This document shows, piece by piece, positions 38,061 through 46,303 of a DNA stretch of 64,000 bases. The DNA comes from Alkalibacterium subtropicum. GTDB taxonomy: Bacteria; Bacillota; Bacilli; Lactobacillales; Carnobacteriaceae_A. A model generated the notes under the pieces. It did not search any database, was not told the DNA's origin, and saw only the letters and a program-made list of their open reading frames with translations. The stretch's first letter is position 1; the number at the start of each line of letters is the position of its first letter. Both the position numbers and the translations under genes were made by a program. Where the stretch lies: positions 248,001 to 312,000 of the forward strand of contig NZ_FOLT01000001.1 of assembly GCF_900112455.1 (NCBI RefSeq), in the 5' to 3' direction.

Positions 38061-38924
38061 ATGAACGAAAACAAAATTGCTATTTTAACTGATTCGGGTT
38101 CAGATGTACCTCAGGAGATCAAAGAAAAATATGATGTGAAAGTCATTCCTTTGAAAATCATCTTCAGCGATGGGGAATATATCGATAAAAAAACCATCAC
38201 TGCACAGGAAGTGTACGATCGCATGGAAGAGGAAATTCCAAAAACATCTTTGCCTGATGGTGAAATGATCAAGGAAATGTTTGATGAAATAAAAGCGGAA
38301 GGCTATGAAAAAGTGGTCGCTGTGACGATCTCCAGTGGGTTAAGCGGTACGAATAATATGGTAAGAGTTGTTGCGGAACAATACAAAGGTTTAGACATCT
38401 TCGTGCTGGACACCAAAAATATAGGTATCGGTTCTGGTTTTTCTGTCGCTGAAGCGGCCATACAGGCCAACAGTGGTGTGGACTGGGAAACGCTGAAAAC
38501 GAACCTTAAAGAAGGTGTGGATAAAGCTAAAATCTTTTTCCATGTCCCGACACTGGAATATCTGCAGAAAGGTGGAAGAATCGGACTGGTTCAGTCTGTT
38601 GTCGGAAGCTTGATGAATCTTAAACCTATTATTACATGTAATGATGAAGGAATCTATCATACTGTAGCTAAAGTAAGAGGGAAATCAAAATCAGTGAAGA
38701 AAACACTTGAACTCGTTCAGGAGTTTGCTGAAGGGTCTCAAAAATATAATTTAGCTATTGCGTATGGCGGCGAGTCTGCACGCAAAGAAGCTGAATCGAT
38801 CAGAGAAGAAATGAAAGAGATATTACCACACTATGAACGTTTCTACTATGACCAGGTAAGCCCTGCCCTAGGCGTCCATACAGGTCCTGGACTTATCGGG
38901 ATAGGGGTACAGATCCTCGACTGA
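38061..38924 (+). CDS. degV: DegV-family fatty-acid-binding protein
   Basis: The 287-residue protein has the DegV two-domain plan: KIAILTDSGSDVP at the N-terminus, TSLPDGEMI, TISSGLSGTNN and a C-terminal GGES...HTGPGLIGIG. DegV/FakB proteins bind a fatty acid; in fatty-acid kinase systems FakB presents it to FakA for phosphorylation. No fakA gene is adjacent. AGGGGGAA precedes ATG 38061; an upstream in-frame ATG is poorly placed. Confidence 0.88.
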   Translation: MNENKIAILTDSGSDVPQEIKEKYDVKVIPLKIIFSDGEYIDKKTITAQEVYDRMEEEIPKTSLPDGEMIKEMFDEIKAEGYEKVVAVTISSGLSGTNNMVRVVAEQYKGLDIFVLDTKNIGIGSGFSVAEAAIQANSGVDWETLKTNLKEGVDKAKIFFHVPTLEYLQKGGRIGLVQSVVGSLMNLKPIITCNDEGIYHTVAKVRGKSKSVKKTLELVQEFAEGSQKYNLAIAYGGESARKEAESIREEMKEILPHYERFYYDQVSPALGVHTGPGLIGIGVQILD

Positions 38925-38948
38925 TCTTCCCAAAATGAAATGAAGTCA

Positions 38949-38988
38949 AGACACAATGAAGTCTATTCTTTCTTGTGTCTTTTTTTTT
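38949..38988 (+). terminator. Terminator after degV
   Basis: AGACACAA (38949-38956) pairs with TTGTGTCT (38973-38980), then eight T. Confidence 0.8.
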
Positions 38989-38996
38989 GTTATAAT
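38988..38996 (+). promoter_or_regulatory. Extended -10 promoter of recJ
   Basis: TGTTATAAT overlaps the end of the preceding terminator T run. Confidence 0.5.
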
Positions 38997-39028
38997 AAAG
39001 GTCTGTGAGTAAGACGAGGAGTGACAGA

Positions 39029-41335
39029 ATGCAAAATAAAGTGACTATATGGAAACTGAATGAAGAAACAGCTGAAGTGAGGCGGGATCAGCTGGCCGCT
39101 GAACTGGGCAAATCCAGGACTTTTGCAGAGTTATGTTTGAAAAGAGGTTTGGACACGAAAGAAGCCGTCGACAGTTTTATTACACCCAGTCTGGATTTGA
39201 TTGGAGATCCGTTTTTATTTCACGATATGGAAAAAGCAGTGGAACGTATTATGGCTGCCGTATCCGGTAGTGAAAAAATAACGATTTACGGCGATTATGA
39301 TGCAGATGGTGTAACGAGTACGGCCATCCTCTACGAAGCCATAGAACTGCTCGGCGGACAGGTCGATTATTTTATTCCCAATCGATTCAAAGAAGGCTAC
39401 GGTCCGAATATCGAAGCGTTCGATCTGCTTATCGATAGCGGCACCCAACTGATCGTGACGGTCGACAATGGTGTTTCCGGGCACGAGGCAATTTCACATG
39501 CACGGTCCAGAGGGGTGGATGTCATTGTGAGTGACCACCATGAATGTCCAGAAGTGCTTCCGGAAGCATATGCGATCATACATCCAAGACATCCTGAGAA
39601 ACACTATTCGACACCAGATCTGTCCGGAGCCGGTGTCAGTATGAAACTGGCTCATGCACTGCTCGGGGAGAACCCGACAGAATTTCTCGAATTAGCTGCT
39701 ATCGGGACCATTGCGGATCTGGTCTCTTTGACAGGAGAAAACAGAGCCATTGCTTATTACGGTCTGAATGTGCTGAAGCAGACACAGCGCCTTGGACTGA
39801 TAGCTTTAATGCAATCTGGAAACATCAAACCTGAAGCAGTGAATGAAGAAACAGTAGGGTTTCAGCTTGCCCCTCCAATCAATGCGGTGGGACGGCTAGG
39901 GGATGCCTCGGTGGTAGTAGACTTACTGACCACCTTTGATGAAGAAAAGGCATTTAAGCTGAGTAAAGAAATCTTGTCAAAAAATGACGAGCGGAAAGCT
40001 ATCGTGGAAACGATCACTAAAGAGGCGCTGATCATGGCTGAAGAGAAAAAAGACCAGGCAATGATGGTCCTGGCTCAGAAAAATTGGCATGAGGGTGTTT
40101 TAGGTATCGTTGCAAGCAAGATTACCGAAAAATTCCACAAGCCGGTGCTCGTTTTGACAATCAATGAAGCTGAAGATAAGGTCAAAGGTTCAGGCCGGAG
40201 TATAGATGGGTTCAATCTTTATGAGTGCGTCAACGCATTCAGGGATAAACTTCAGAGCTTCGGCGGCCACGAGATGGCTTGTGGACTGAGCCTCGACCGG
40301 AGCTATCTGTCAGAATTTTCAGTAGAAGTTAATAGAAAAGCTGAAGCATTGTCAGATTCACTTAAAAGCGAAAAAATCTTTCGGATTGAAACGGCGATCG
40401 AATGGACCGAGATCGATACTCAAGTCGTTGAAGAAATCAATCTGCTCAGACCATTTGGACAGGATAATCCGAAACCGCTTGTGAAAATCGCCGCAGTTCA
40501 TCCTGAAAACACGAAAAAAATAGGTGCCAACCAGACCCATTTCAAAGCTACATTGCAGAGAGACGACAAACAATTGGATATGATCGCCTTTAATCGTGCG
40601 CAGTGGTCCGATATCCTAAAATCTTCACCAGAAATAGACATTATCGGATATTTATCTATCAATGAGTGGAACGGTTTCAGAAAAGTACAGCTGCAGGCTC
40701 TTGACTATAAATCCCGAGAACCTCTGGTCATCGATCAGCGAAAAAGCGTGATACAGGAGGAAATGTTCAAAACATCGAATGTCCATTTCATCTTTTTCCA
40801 GAAAGCCGTTGCCAGAAAATGGATACCCCGGATCGATGCAGAGTCCACACATCAGGTAGCGGCCAGGGAAACAGAACTAAAAGCACTTCCTTCCGGTATA
40901 CCGGTCATTATCGTAGATACTCCAGAAAATGTGGAAGATTTTAAAACGATATATGAGACTTATCAGGCGCATCCGCTCTACCTATATTTTCATTCGCCTC
41001 ATGAGTATTATCTGAAAGGGATGCCGAAAAAACATCATTTTCAGAAACTATACAAATGGCTGATGAAAAAACAGGAGGTCGTGCTGTCTAAAGACACGAA
41101 ACAAATGGTACGAAACATGAATTTAGATAAAGACACATTAAAATTCATGTTAATGGTGTTTTTAGAGAATGAATTTGTTACAATGGAAGATGGGAAGTTA
41201 AGTTTAGTGTCGAATCCTAGTAAAAAACAATTGGAAGATACGCTGACTTATAAAAAAAGACTGAAACAGATAGAAGCTGAAGAAGTTCTTGTCTACAGTT
41301 CTTTTAAAGAGTTGCTTGCTTACCTTAAAAAATAG
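39029..41335 (+). CDS. recJ: Single-stranded-DNA-specific 5'-3' exonuclease RecJ
   Basis: DHH-superfamily nuclease of 768 residues. The catalytic core has [25 protein letters not shown] and the DHHA1 motif [13 protein letters not shown] with [10 protein letters not shown]-terminal extension of about 200 residues beyond the core resembles the additional RecJ domain of Firmicutes. It works in recombination and mismatch repair. ATG 39029 follows GAGGAG; the in-frame GTG at 39005 is less likely. apt follows after 32 bp without a terminator. Confidence 0.95.
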   Translation: MQNKVTIWKLNEETAEVRRDQLAAELGKSRTFAELCLKRGLDTKEAVDSFITPSLDLIGDPFLFHDMEKAVERIMAAVSGSEKITIYGDYDADGVTSTAILYEAIELLGGQVDYFIPNRFKEGYGPNIEAFDLLIDSGTQLIVTVDNGVSGHEAISHARSRGVDVIVSDHHECPEVLPEAYAIIHPRHPEKHYSTPDLSGAGVSMKLAHALLGENPTEFLELAAIGTIADLVSLTGENRAIAYYGLNVLKQTQRLGLIALMQSGNIKPEAVNEETVGFQLAPPINAVGRLGDASVVVDLLTTFDEEKAFKLSKEILSKNDERKAIVETITKEALIMAEEKKDQAMMVLAQKNWHEGVLGIVASKITEKFHKPVLVLTINEAEDKVKGSGRSIDGFNLYECVNAFRDKLQSFGGHEMACGLSLDRSYLSEFSVEVNRKAEALSDSLKSEKIFRIETAIEWTEIDTQVVEEINLLRPFGQDNPKPLVKIAAVHPENTKKIGANQTHFKATLQRDDKQLDMIAFNRAQWSDILKSSPEIDIIGYLSINEWNGFRKVQLQALDYKSREPLVIDQRKSVIQEEMFKTSNVHFIFFQKAVARKWIPRIDAESTHQVAARETELKALPSGIPVIIVDTPENVEDFKTIYETYQAHPLYLYFHSPHEYYLKGMPKKHHFQKLYKWLMKKQEVVLSKDTKQMVRNMNLDKDTLKFMLMVFLENEFVTMEDGKLSLVSNPSKKQLEDTLTYKKRLKQIEAEEVLVYSSFKELLAYLKK

Positions 41336-41367
41336 AGATGAACGATTCAAACGATGGAGGAAGACAA

Positions 41368-41880
41368 ATGGATTTTAAGAAATATATTGCTGATGTTCCT
41401 GATTTTCCGGAAAAAGGTATCGTGTTTAGAGATATTTCGCCATTAATGGCAGATGGGGAAGCATATAAAGCCGCTACTGACAAAATTGTCGAATACGCTA
41501 AGGACAAAGGTGTTGAAATGATCGTTGGACCTGAAGCGAGAGGCTTCATCGTCGGCTGCCCTGTTGCTTACGAAATGCAGATAGGCTTTTCACCCTGCAG
41601 AAAAAAAGGGAAACTGCCAAGAGAAACGATCGAAGTAAGCTACGGTCTTGAGTATGGATCAGATATTCTGCAGCTGCATAAAGATTCGATCAAACCTGGC
41701 CAGAAAGTATTGATTACAGATGATTTGTTAGCTACTGGCGGAACGATCGCTGCAACGATCAAACTTGTAGAGAAACTGGGCGGCATAGTTGTCGGCGCAG
41801 CATTCTTCATCGAACTGGAAGAGCTGAAAGGCCGCGACAAAATCAAGGGTTACGATATTTTCACGTTGATGAAATATTAA
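41368..41880 (+). CDS. apt: Adenine phosphoribosyltransferase
   Basis: Purine salvage enzyme of 170 residues converting adenine and PRPP to AMP. The PRPP-binding loop [16 protein letters not shown] is clear, and [14 protein letters not shown] and RKKGKLP are typical. ATG 41368 follows GGAGGAA; an in-frame ATG at 41338 lacks a ribosome site. The recJ-apt pair occurs in many Firmicutes. Confidence 0.96.
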   Translation: MDFKKYIADVPDFPEKGIVFRDISPLMADGEAYKAATDKIVEYAKDKGVEMIVGPEARGFIVGCPVAYEMQIGFSPCRKKGKLPRETIEVSYGLEYGSDILQLHKDSIKPGQKVLITDDLLATGGTIAATIKLVEKLGGIVVGAAFFIELEELKGRDKIKGYDIFTLMKY

Positions 41881-41898
41881 TAAGCATTCTGACATTTT

Positions 41899-41937
41899 CA
41901 GGTAAAGACCACGCTAGTGGTCTTTACCTGTTTTTTT
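41899..41937 (+). terminator. Terminator after apt
   Basis: A perfect 14-bp stem, CAGGTAAAGACCAC (41899-41912) with GTGGTCTTTACCTG (41917-41930), tight GCTA loop and seven T. Confidence 0.93.
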
Positions 41938-42022
41938 ATAGGGGTACAGTAAGGATGAATAACCTTTTGATAGGCGCTTACGGTAAAAGTCTGAACCGAA
42001 AAAGCTTTTGCTTTTCAGCTGA

Positions 42023-42219
42023 TTCGGTAAGTACGATTTGGAATACGGAAAGAACTTACCGAAGTGGACCTCTATTTGACACTTTGAAATTTATCCTTCC
42101 AACCTACTTACCGAATTGAGCCTTCTTTCGGTAAGTAGGTTAATGTCAAATAAACCTATCGACCGAATAACACCCTCATTCGACAGTTAGAAAGAAATCG
42201 AAACGGCTTACCTGCCGAA
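42023..42219 (+). repeat. Array of four imperfect palindromes with exact 52-bp pitch (array A)
   Basis: Left arms start at 42023 (TTCGGTAAGT), 42075 (TTTGACACTT), 42127 (TTCGGTAAGT) and 42179 (TTCGACAGTT). Right arms start at 42054 and 42106 (ACTTACCGAA), 42158 (ATCGACCGAA) and 42210 (ACCTGCCGAA). Both series step by exactly 52 bp, so each unit is a 41-bp dyad plus an 11-bp spacer. A further TTCGTCACTT at 42230 and a TTACGGTAAAAGT...GAACCGAA near 41978-42000 look like decayed units. Adjacent units also pair with each other: 42101-42115 pairs perfectly with 42127-42141. Arms are conserved, centres are not. Confidence 0.75.
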
Positions 42220-42242
42220 GTTTGCTTTATTCGTCACTTAGG

Positions 42243-42429
42243 AAAGCGAGACCTGAACCTAATCGTCTAATGCAGCGGGAGCGATCAAGAGTGGCTGAGT
42301 GGAAATAGCTTGAACAGCCCTGCAGGATATGCAGGCTGTCTAAGGTATAAACGGTAAAGCACCGACTTATGATAAAGTTGACGACGAACTGGTTTTCAAG
42401 TCACCTTTCCGAGAGGAATCGATAGTGAA
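42243..42429. other. Non-coding stretch with possible RNA structure
   Basis: No open frame with a ribosome site is seen. By eye it contains a strong CCTGCA-GGATA-TGCAGG hairpin (near 42319-42335), CGGT-AAAGC-ACCG (near 42351-42364), a CAAG/CTTG pairing and a possible long-range stem joining GAACC near 42255 to GGTT near 42391. It does not match tmRNA, RNase P, SRP RNA or a riboswitch that I know. It could be a structured RNA of either strand, or just spacer. Confidence 0.3.
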
Positions 42430-42473
42430 ACACGAAAGAGGCCGGGACAGAAATGTCCCGGCCTCTTTCGTGT
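42430..42473. terminator. Perfect 20-bp hairpin at the end of lexA
   Basis: ACACGAAAGAGGCCGGGACA (42430-42449), GAAA loop, and the exact complement at 42454-42473. It lies just past the lexA stop on the minus strand. The following T run is short, so termination is probable rather than certain. Confidence 0.6.
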
Positions 42474-42489
42474 CATATGATATATTTCT

Positions 42490-43125
42490 TTAAAAAATGT
42501 GACTTCTGTATAATGAAACAACTTTTCCGAGTATTTTAACATCATTAAGTATAATAGGATCCATCGTTTCATTTTCTGGTTGTAATCTGATATGGCCGTC
42601 TTCTTTATAGAATCGTTTGCAGGTAGCCTCATCTTCATCCGTCATAGCAATGACGATATCACCGTTATTGGCAGCTTCCTGTTTTCTTACAATGACCTGA
42701 TCACCATCTAAGATTCCGACATCCATCATACTGTCGCCGCGAATGGTCAGCATAAATAGATTCCCTTTTTCAATCTCGAGATCATTGGGGATAGGGAAGT
42801 AATCCGTTGCTTCCTCAATTGCCAGGATAGGCTCCCCAGCTGTAACGATCCCCAGTAGAGGGATTTTATCCTCGTCCAGGTCGATACCCAGTTTATCCAG
42901 TCCTAAAGGAGTAAATTCGATGGCTCGCGGTTTAGAAGGGTCACGCAGGATAAAGCCGTTTTTTTCAAGTCTGGCCAGGTGTCCGTGCACTGTAGAGGTA
43001 GATGATAGTGCTGTTGCTTCACCGATCTCCCGAACAGTAGGTGGATAACCTTTCTTTTTTACTTGCTTATAGATGAAATTCAGAATCTCCAGCTGTTTCT
43101 CACCTTTACGCCCTCTTGTCGTCAT
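42490..43125 (-). CDS. lexA: LexA repressor of the SOS response
   Basis: The 211-residue protein has an N-terminal winged helix ([20 protein letters not shown], about 31-50) and a self-cleaving C-terminal domain with cleavage site A96-G97 in IVTAGEP, nucleophile S132 in RGDSMMD and K170 in EATCKRF. It represses DNA-damage genes until RecA filaments trigger autocleavage. Two LexA-like boxes upstream indicate autoregulation. GAGAGGG precedes the ATG. The divergent neighbour is ynzC directly; the usual yneA cell-division inhibitor is not there. Confidence 0.97.
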   Translation of the reverse strand: MTTRGRKGEKQLEILNFIYKQVKKKGYPPTVREIGEATALSSTSTVHGHLARLEKNGFILRDPSKPRAIEFTPLGLDKLGIDLDEDKIPLLGIVTAGEPILAIEEATDYFPIPNDLEIEKGNLFMLTIRGDSMMDVGILDGDQVIVRKQEAANNGDIVIAMTDEDEATCKRFYKEDGHIRLQPENETMDPIILNDVKILGKVVSLYRSHIF

Positions 43126-43158
43126 ACTAAAACCCTCTCTGTTATTTGTTCAGTATAT

Positions 43159-43172
43159 GGAACAACCGTTCT
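43159..43172 (-). promoter_or_regulatory. LexA box 2 (downstream of the lexA promoter)
   Basis: GGAACAACCGTTCT matches 11 of 14 positions of the Gram-positive SOS box CGAACRNRYGTTYC. It lies between the lexA -10 and the start codon. Confidence 0.55.
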
Positions 43173-43184
43173 ATATTTTACTAA

Positions 43185-43213
43185 AGTATAGCATAGTATA
43201 TACTTCGAATCAA
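43185..43213 (-). promoter_or_regulatory. Promoter of lexA
   Basis: On the minus strand, TTGATT (43208-43213) and TATACT (43185-43190) are separated by 17 bp. Confidence 0.65.
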
Positions 43214-43224
43214 ACGAATGTTCG
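43211..43224 (-). promoter_or_regulatory. LexA box 1 (overlapping the lexA -35)
   Basis: CGAACATTCGTTTG on the minus strand matches 12 of 14 positions of the SOS box consensus and overlaps the -35 of lexA. Confidence 0.7.
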
Positions 43225-43330
43225 AAAAACAGACACTGATCAACACCCGCATGAGTGAAATCGTTGGTTGTCTCTTAATTTGATAAATAAATGAGAATTT
43301 TGTCTATAACTATCACTTTTTTGTCAACAA

Positions 43331-43339
43331 TGGTATGAT
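43331..43339 (+). promoter_or_regulatory. Extended -10 promoter of ynzC
   Basis: TGGTATGAT, a TGn-extended -10, lies about 45 bp before the ynzC ATG. It is 107 bp from the nearest LexA box. Confidence 0.5.
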
Positions 43340-43385
43340 AGATAATGTGAGAAATAAATGACTTAAATGGTGTAAGGAGGATAAC

Positions 43386-43628
43386 ATGCTTGAGAAACAA
43401 AAGCTCGACCGCATCAATGAATTAGTAAGAAAAGAGCGCAATGACGGCTTGACTGATGAAGAAAAGCAGGAACAAAAAGGTTTGAGAGAAGAGTACATCA
43501 AAGCGTTCCGTTCCGGAATGAGAAACCATATAGAAGGTATGAAAATAGTGGATCCTGACGGTAACGATGTGACACCTGATAAAGTTAAGGAAATTCAGAG
43601 GGATAAAGGTCTTCACGATCGCAACTAA
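43386..43628 (+). CDS. ynzC: DUF896 (UPF0291, YnzC-type) protein
   Basis: Small helical protein of 80 residues. The DUF896 signature runs through INELVRKERNDGLTDEEKQE, then RKGL-like QKGLREEYIKAFRSGMRNHI and a DPDGNDVTPDKVKE tail. In Bacillus ynzC lies in the SOS-controlled lexA-yneA-yneB-ynzC cluster next to tkt. Here only lexA, ynzC and tkt remain in that order. AAGGAGGA precedes the ATG. The function is unknown; translation or stress roles are speculative. Confidence 0.9.
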   Translation: MLEKQKLDRINELVRKERNDGLTDEEKQEQKGLREEYIKAFRSGMRNHIEGMKIVDPDGNDVTPDKVKEIQRDKGLHDRN

Positions 43629-43637
43629 GTCCTCTAT

Positions 43638-43676
43638 CTTTCATTTCAATTGGTAGGGTTCACATTGAAATGAAAG
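43638..43676 (+). repeat. Perfect 13-bp inverted repeat between ynzC and tkt
   Basis: CTTTCATTTCAAT (43638-43650) pairs with ATTGAAATGAAAG (43664-43676). No T run follows, so it may be a weak terminator or an operator for tkt. Confidence 0.55.
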
Positions 43677-43740
43677 CGTAATGATAGTACACTAAACAAG
43701 GTAATTTTAAATTCTAAACAAACGGAAGGAATGAAGTTCA

Positions 43741-45741
43741 TTGTTCGATAAAACTGATCAGATGGCGGTCGATACGATTCGCACATTAAGTATCGATGGC
43801 GTACAGAAAGCAAATTCAGGGCACCCGGGGTTACCTATGGGAGCTGCACCAATGGCGTATACATTGTGGACGCGTCACTTAAATGTCAATCCCAAAAATC
43901 CAAGATGGTTCGACCGTGACCGTTTCGTATTGAGTGCAGGACATGGTTCTATGATGCTGTACAGTTTACTGCATTTATCCGGATACGATGTCAGCATCGA
44001 TGATCTTAAAAATTTCCGTCAGCTGGATGGCAATACACCAGGACACCCTGAAGTACATGTCACAGATGGCGTGGAAGCAACGACTGGACCGCTTGGACAA
44101 GGGGTCGCTAACGCTGTAGGTATGGCAATGGCAGAAGCACACTTGTCAGCAACGTACAACAAAGAAGGACACTCTATCGTAGACCACTATACGTATGCGC
44201 TATGTGGAGACGGCGACCTTCAGGAAGGCGTATCACAAGAAGCAGCGTCTCTTGCCGGACACCTTAAATTAGGTAAACTGGTCATGTTGTACGATTCCAA
44301 TGACATTCAGCTGGACGGTCCAACATCTAAAGCGTTCACTGAAGATGTCGGCAAACGTTTTGAAGCGTATGGCTGGGAACATATCTTAGTTGAAGATGGC
44401 AACGATCTTGATGCTATCGACAAAGCGATCACAAAAGCAAAAGAATCAGCAGACAAACCAACCTTGATCGAAATCAAAACAGTTATCGGTTTCGGAGCGC
44501 CTAACGCTGGAACACACAATGTCCACGGTGCACCTTTGGGACCTGAAGGCGTTGAAGCAGCTAAAAAAGCTTACGGATGGGAAGGCGAAGATTTCTACGT
44601 ACCTGAAGAAGTATCAAAACGCTTTAAAGAGCACATGATCGATAAAGGCGAAAAACTTGAATCCGAATGGAACAAAAAACTTGAAGACTATCGCAATACC
44701 CATTCAGATCTAGCTGCCCAGTTTGAAGATTCATTGTCTGGTAAATTACCAGAGAACTGGGATAAAGAGCTGCCAGTCTTTTCAGAAGGAGACGGAGCTG
44801 CCGCTACACGTTCAACAAGTGGTCAAGTACTGAACGCGATCGCTAAAGCTGTTCCTAACTTATGGGGCGGATCTGCTGACCTGTCTGGATCTAACAAAAC
44901 AACCATCGACGGTGTGGAAGAGTTCCAGGCCGGACAATATGAAGGACGCAACATCTGGTACGGTGTACGTGAATTTGCCATGGCTGCTGCCTTAAATGGT
45001 ATCATGCTGCACGGAGGGACTAAATCTTACGTTTCAACATTCTTCGTATTTACTGACTACTTGAGACCGGCTGTCCGTTTAGCTGCCTTATCAGAAATCC
45101 CAGCTATTTATGTCATGACACATGACTCTATTGCTGTAGGTGAAGATGGTCCGACACACGAGCCTGTCGAACAGCTGTCAAGTTTCCGTGGTATGCATAA
45201 CCTGACTGTTCTGAGACCGGCAGATGGCAACGAAGTAGCGGCTGCCTGGGAAGTTGCATTGACTTCACAAAGCAGACCCACAATGCTTGTGTTGACACGT
45301 CAGAACCTTCCAGTCCTTTCCGGTTCCAAAGAACTGGCGAGAGAGAACGTGAAAAAAGGTGCCTATGTTCTGTCACCAGCTGACAAAGAAACACCGGACG
45401 GTATACTGATCGCGACAGGATCTGAAGTTTCATTGGCAATGGACGCGCAAAAAGAGTTGAAAGCTCAAGGCAAAGATGTATCAGTCGTCTCCATGCCAAG
45501 TTTCGACTTGTTCGAAGATCAGTCTGATGAATATAAAGAGTCAGTTCTTCCAAGTGCTGTGAAAAATCGTTTAGCAATCGAAATGGGTTCATCATTCGGC
45601 TGGCATAAATATGTCAAAGATGCCGGTAAAGTGATGGCTATCGATAAATTCGGTGCCAGCGGTAACGGCGAAGCAGTTGTTGAAGCGTATGGCTTTACAC
45701 CTGAGAACGTTGTGAACACTTATCTTTCATTAAACAGCTAA
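43741..45741 (+). CDS. tkt: Transketolase
   Basis: Thiamine-diphosphate enzyme of 666 residues in the pentose phosphate pathway. Markers include [12 protein letters not shown] near the N-terminus, [12 protein letters not shown], the ThDP/metal motif [13 protein letters not shown]...[21 protein letters not shown] in the pyrimidine domain and a C-terminal regulatory-type domain. The start is TTG 43741, ten bases after GGAAGGA; no in-frame ATG or GTG fits. It ends at a strong terminator and keeps the Bacillus ynzC-tkt-yneF context. Confidence 0.97.
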   Translation: MFDKTDQMAVDTIRTLSIDGVQKANSGHPGLPMGAAPMAYTLWTRHLNVNPKNPRWFDRDRFVLSAGHGSMMLYSLLHLSGYDVSIDDLKNFRQLDGNTPGHPEVHVTDGVEATTGPLGQGVANAVGMAMAEAHLSATYNKEGHSIVDHYTYALCGDGDLQEGVSQEAASLAGHLKLGKLVMLYDSNDIQLDGPTSKAFTEDVGKRFEAYGWEHILVEDGNDLDAIDKAITKAKESADKPTLIEIKTVIGFGAPNAGTHNVHGAPLGPEGVEAAKKAYGWEGEDFYVPEEVSKRFKEHMIDKGEKLESEWNKKLEDYRNTHSDLAAQFEDSLSGKLPENWDKELPVFSEGDGAAATRSTSGQVLNAIAKAVPNLWGGSADLSGSNKTTIDGVEEFQAGQYEGRNIWYGVREFAMAAALNGIMLHGGTKSYVSTFFVFTDYLRPAVRLAALSEIPAIYVMTHDSIAVGEDGPTHEPVEQLSSFRGMHNLTVLRPADGNEVAAAWEVALTSQSRPTMLVLTRQNLPVLSGSKELARENVKKGAYVLSPADKETPDGILIATGSEVSLAMDAQKELKAQGKDVSVVSMPSFDLFEDQSDEYKESVLPSAVKNRLAIEMGSSFGWHKYVKDAGKVMAIDKFGASGNGEAVVEAYGFTPENVVNTYLSLNS

Positions 45742-45771
45742 TCTGTTCAAATACTGATCGATAATTTGAGG

Positions 45772-45811
45772 AACTTCCTTTCAATGGCTTAATTGAAAGG
45801 AAGTTTTTTTA
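45772..45811 (+). terminator. Terminator after tkt
   Basis: AACTTCCTTTCAAT (45772-45785) pairs with ATTGAAAGGAAGTT (45792-45805), followed by five T. Confidence 0.9.
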
Positions 45812-45948
45812 GTCACCATCTCGCTGATTATTCTTATTATATCCACGAAATTGAGTTTATAGGTTTATTTTTCCACGTTAATTGTGTAAAATAGTTCAGT
45901 GAGCAGTTTTATTGAAAGGTATAAAACAGGCGAGAGGAGTGAAAAATT

Positions 45949-46194
45949 ATGGAATTATGGTTAGCAATATTATTAATTATACTGGCATTGATCGGTGGAC
46001 TTGCTGGTGGATTCTTCATTGCAAGAAAATATATGATGGACTACTTTGAGAAAAATCCTCCTATTGATGAGAACATGCTGCGCATGATGATGATGCAGAT
46101 GGGTCAGAAACCTTCTGAAAGAAAAATCAACCAGATGATGAGCCAGATGAAGACGCAACAGAAAAGTAAGAGTGCAAAAAAGAAAAAGAAATAG
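45949..46194 (+). CDS. yneF: UPF0154 (YneF-type) small membrane protein
   Basis: The 81-residue protein has one N-terminal membrane helix (about 3-25) followed by [20 protein letters not shown] and a long basic tail ending in KSAKKKKK. Length, topology and the NPPI segment identify the UPF0154 family. The function is unknown. AGAGGAGTG precedes the ATG. A weak TAAAAT -10 lies at 45887-45892. Confidence 0.9.
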   Translation: MELWLAILLIILALIGGLAGGFFIARKYMMDYFEKNPPIDENMLRMMMMQMGQKPSERKINQMMSQMKTQQKSKSAKKKKK

Positions 46195-46204
46195 TGTGGA
46201 ATTG

Positions 46205-46225
46205 ACGGACAGACAGCCTGTCCGT
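46205..46225 (+). repeat. Short hairpin after yneF
   Basis: ACGGACAG (46205-46212) pairs with CTGTCCGT (46218-46225). Only a few T follow, so termination is doubtful. Confidence 0.4.
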
Positions 46226-46230
46226 TCAAC

Positions 46231-46273
46231 TTTGACACAATATGACATATTGTCACATTGAGAAAATGTCAAA
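46231..46273 (+). promoter_or_regulatory. Nested palindromes upstream of the ABC exporter, candidate operator
   Basis: ACAATATG-A-CATATTGT (46237-46253) is a perfect 8+1+8 palindrome. It is nested inside TTTGACA (46231-46237) and TGTCAAA (46267-46273). The first of these would also serve as a -35 (TTGACA). The region ends 31 bp before the exporter ATG, suiting a repressor site. No regulator gene adjoins it. Confidence 0.5.
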
Positions 46274-46303
46274 GGAAAATGTAAATCGTGGGAGATTAGA
46301 ATT

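Noticed and set aside
41955-42119. A 54-codon frame starting ATG AAT AAC across array A
   Set aside because: No usable ribosome site, and its coding potential comes from the palindromic repeat sequence. The 52-bp pitch is not a multiple of three, which argues against a repeated coding unit.
42243-42429. tmRNA, RNase P RNA, SRP RNA, T-box or known riboswitch
   Set aside because: Signature motifs of these classes are absent. Only generic hairpins are seen.
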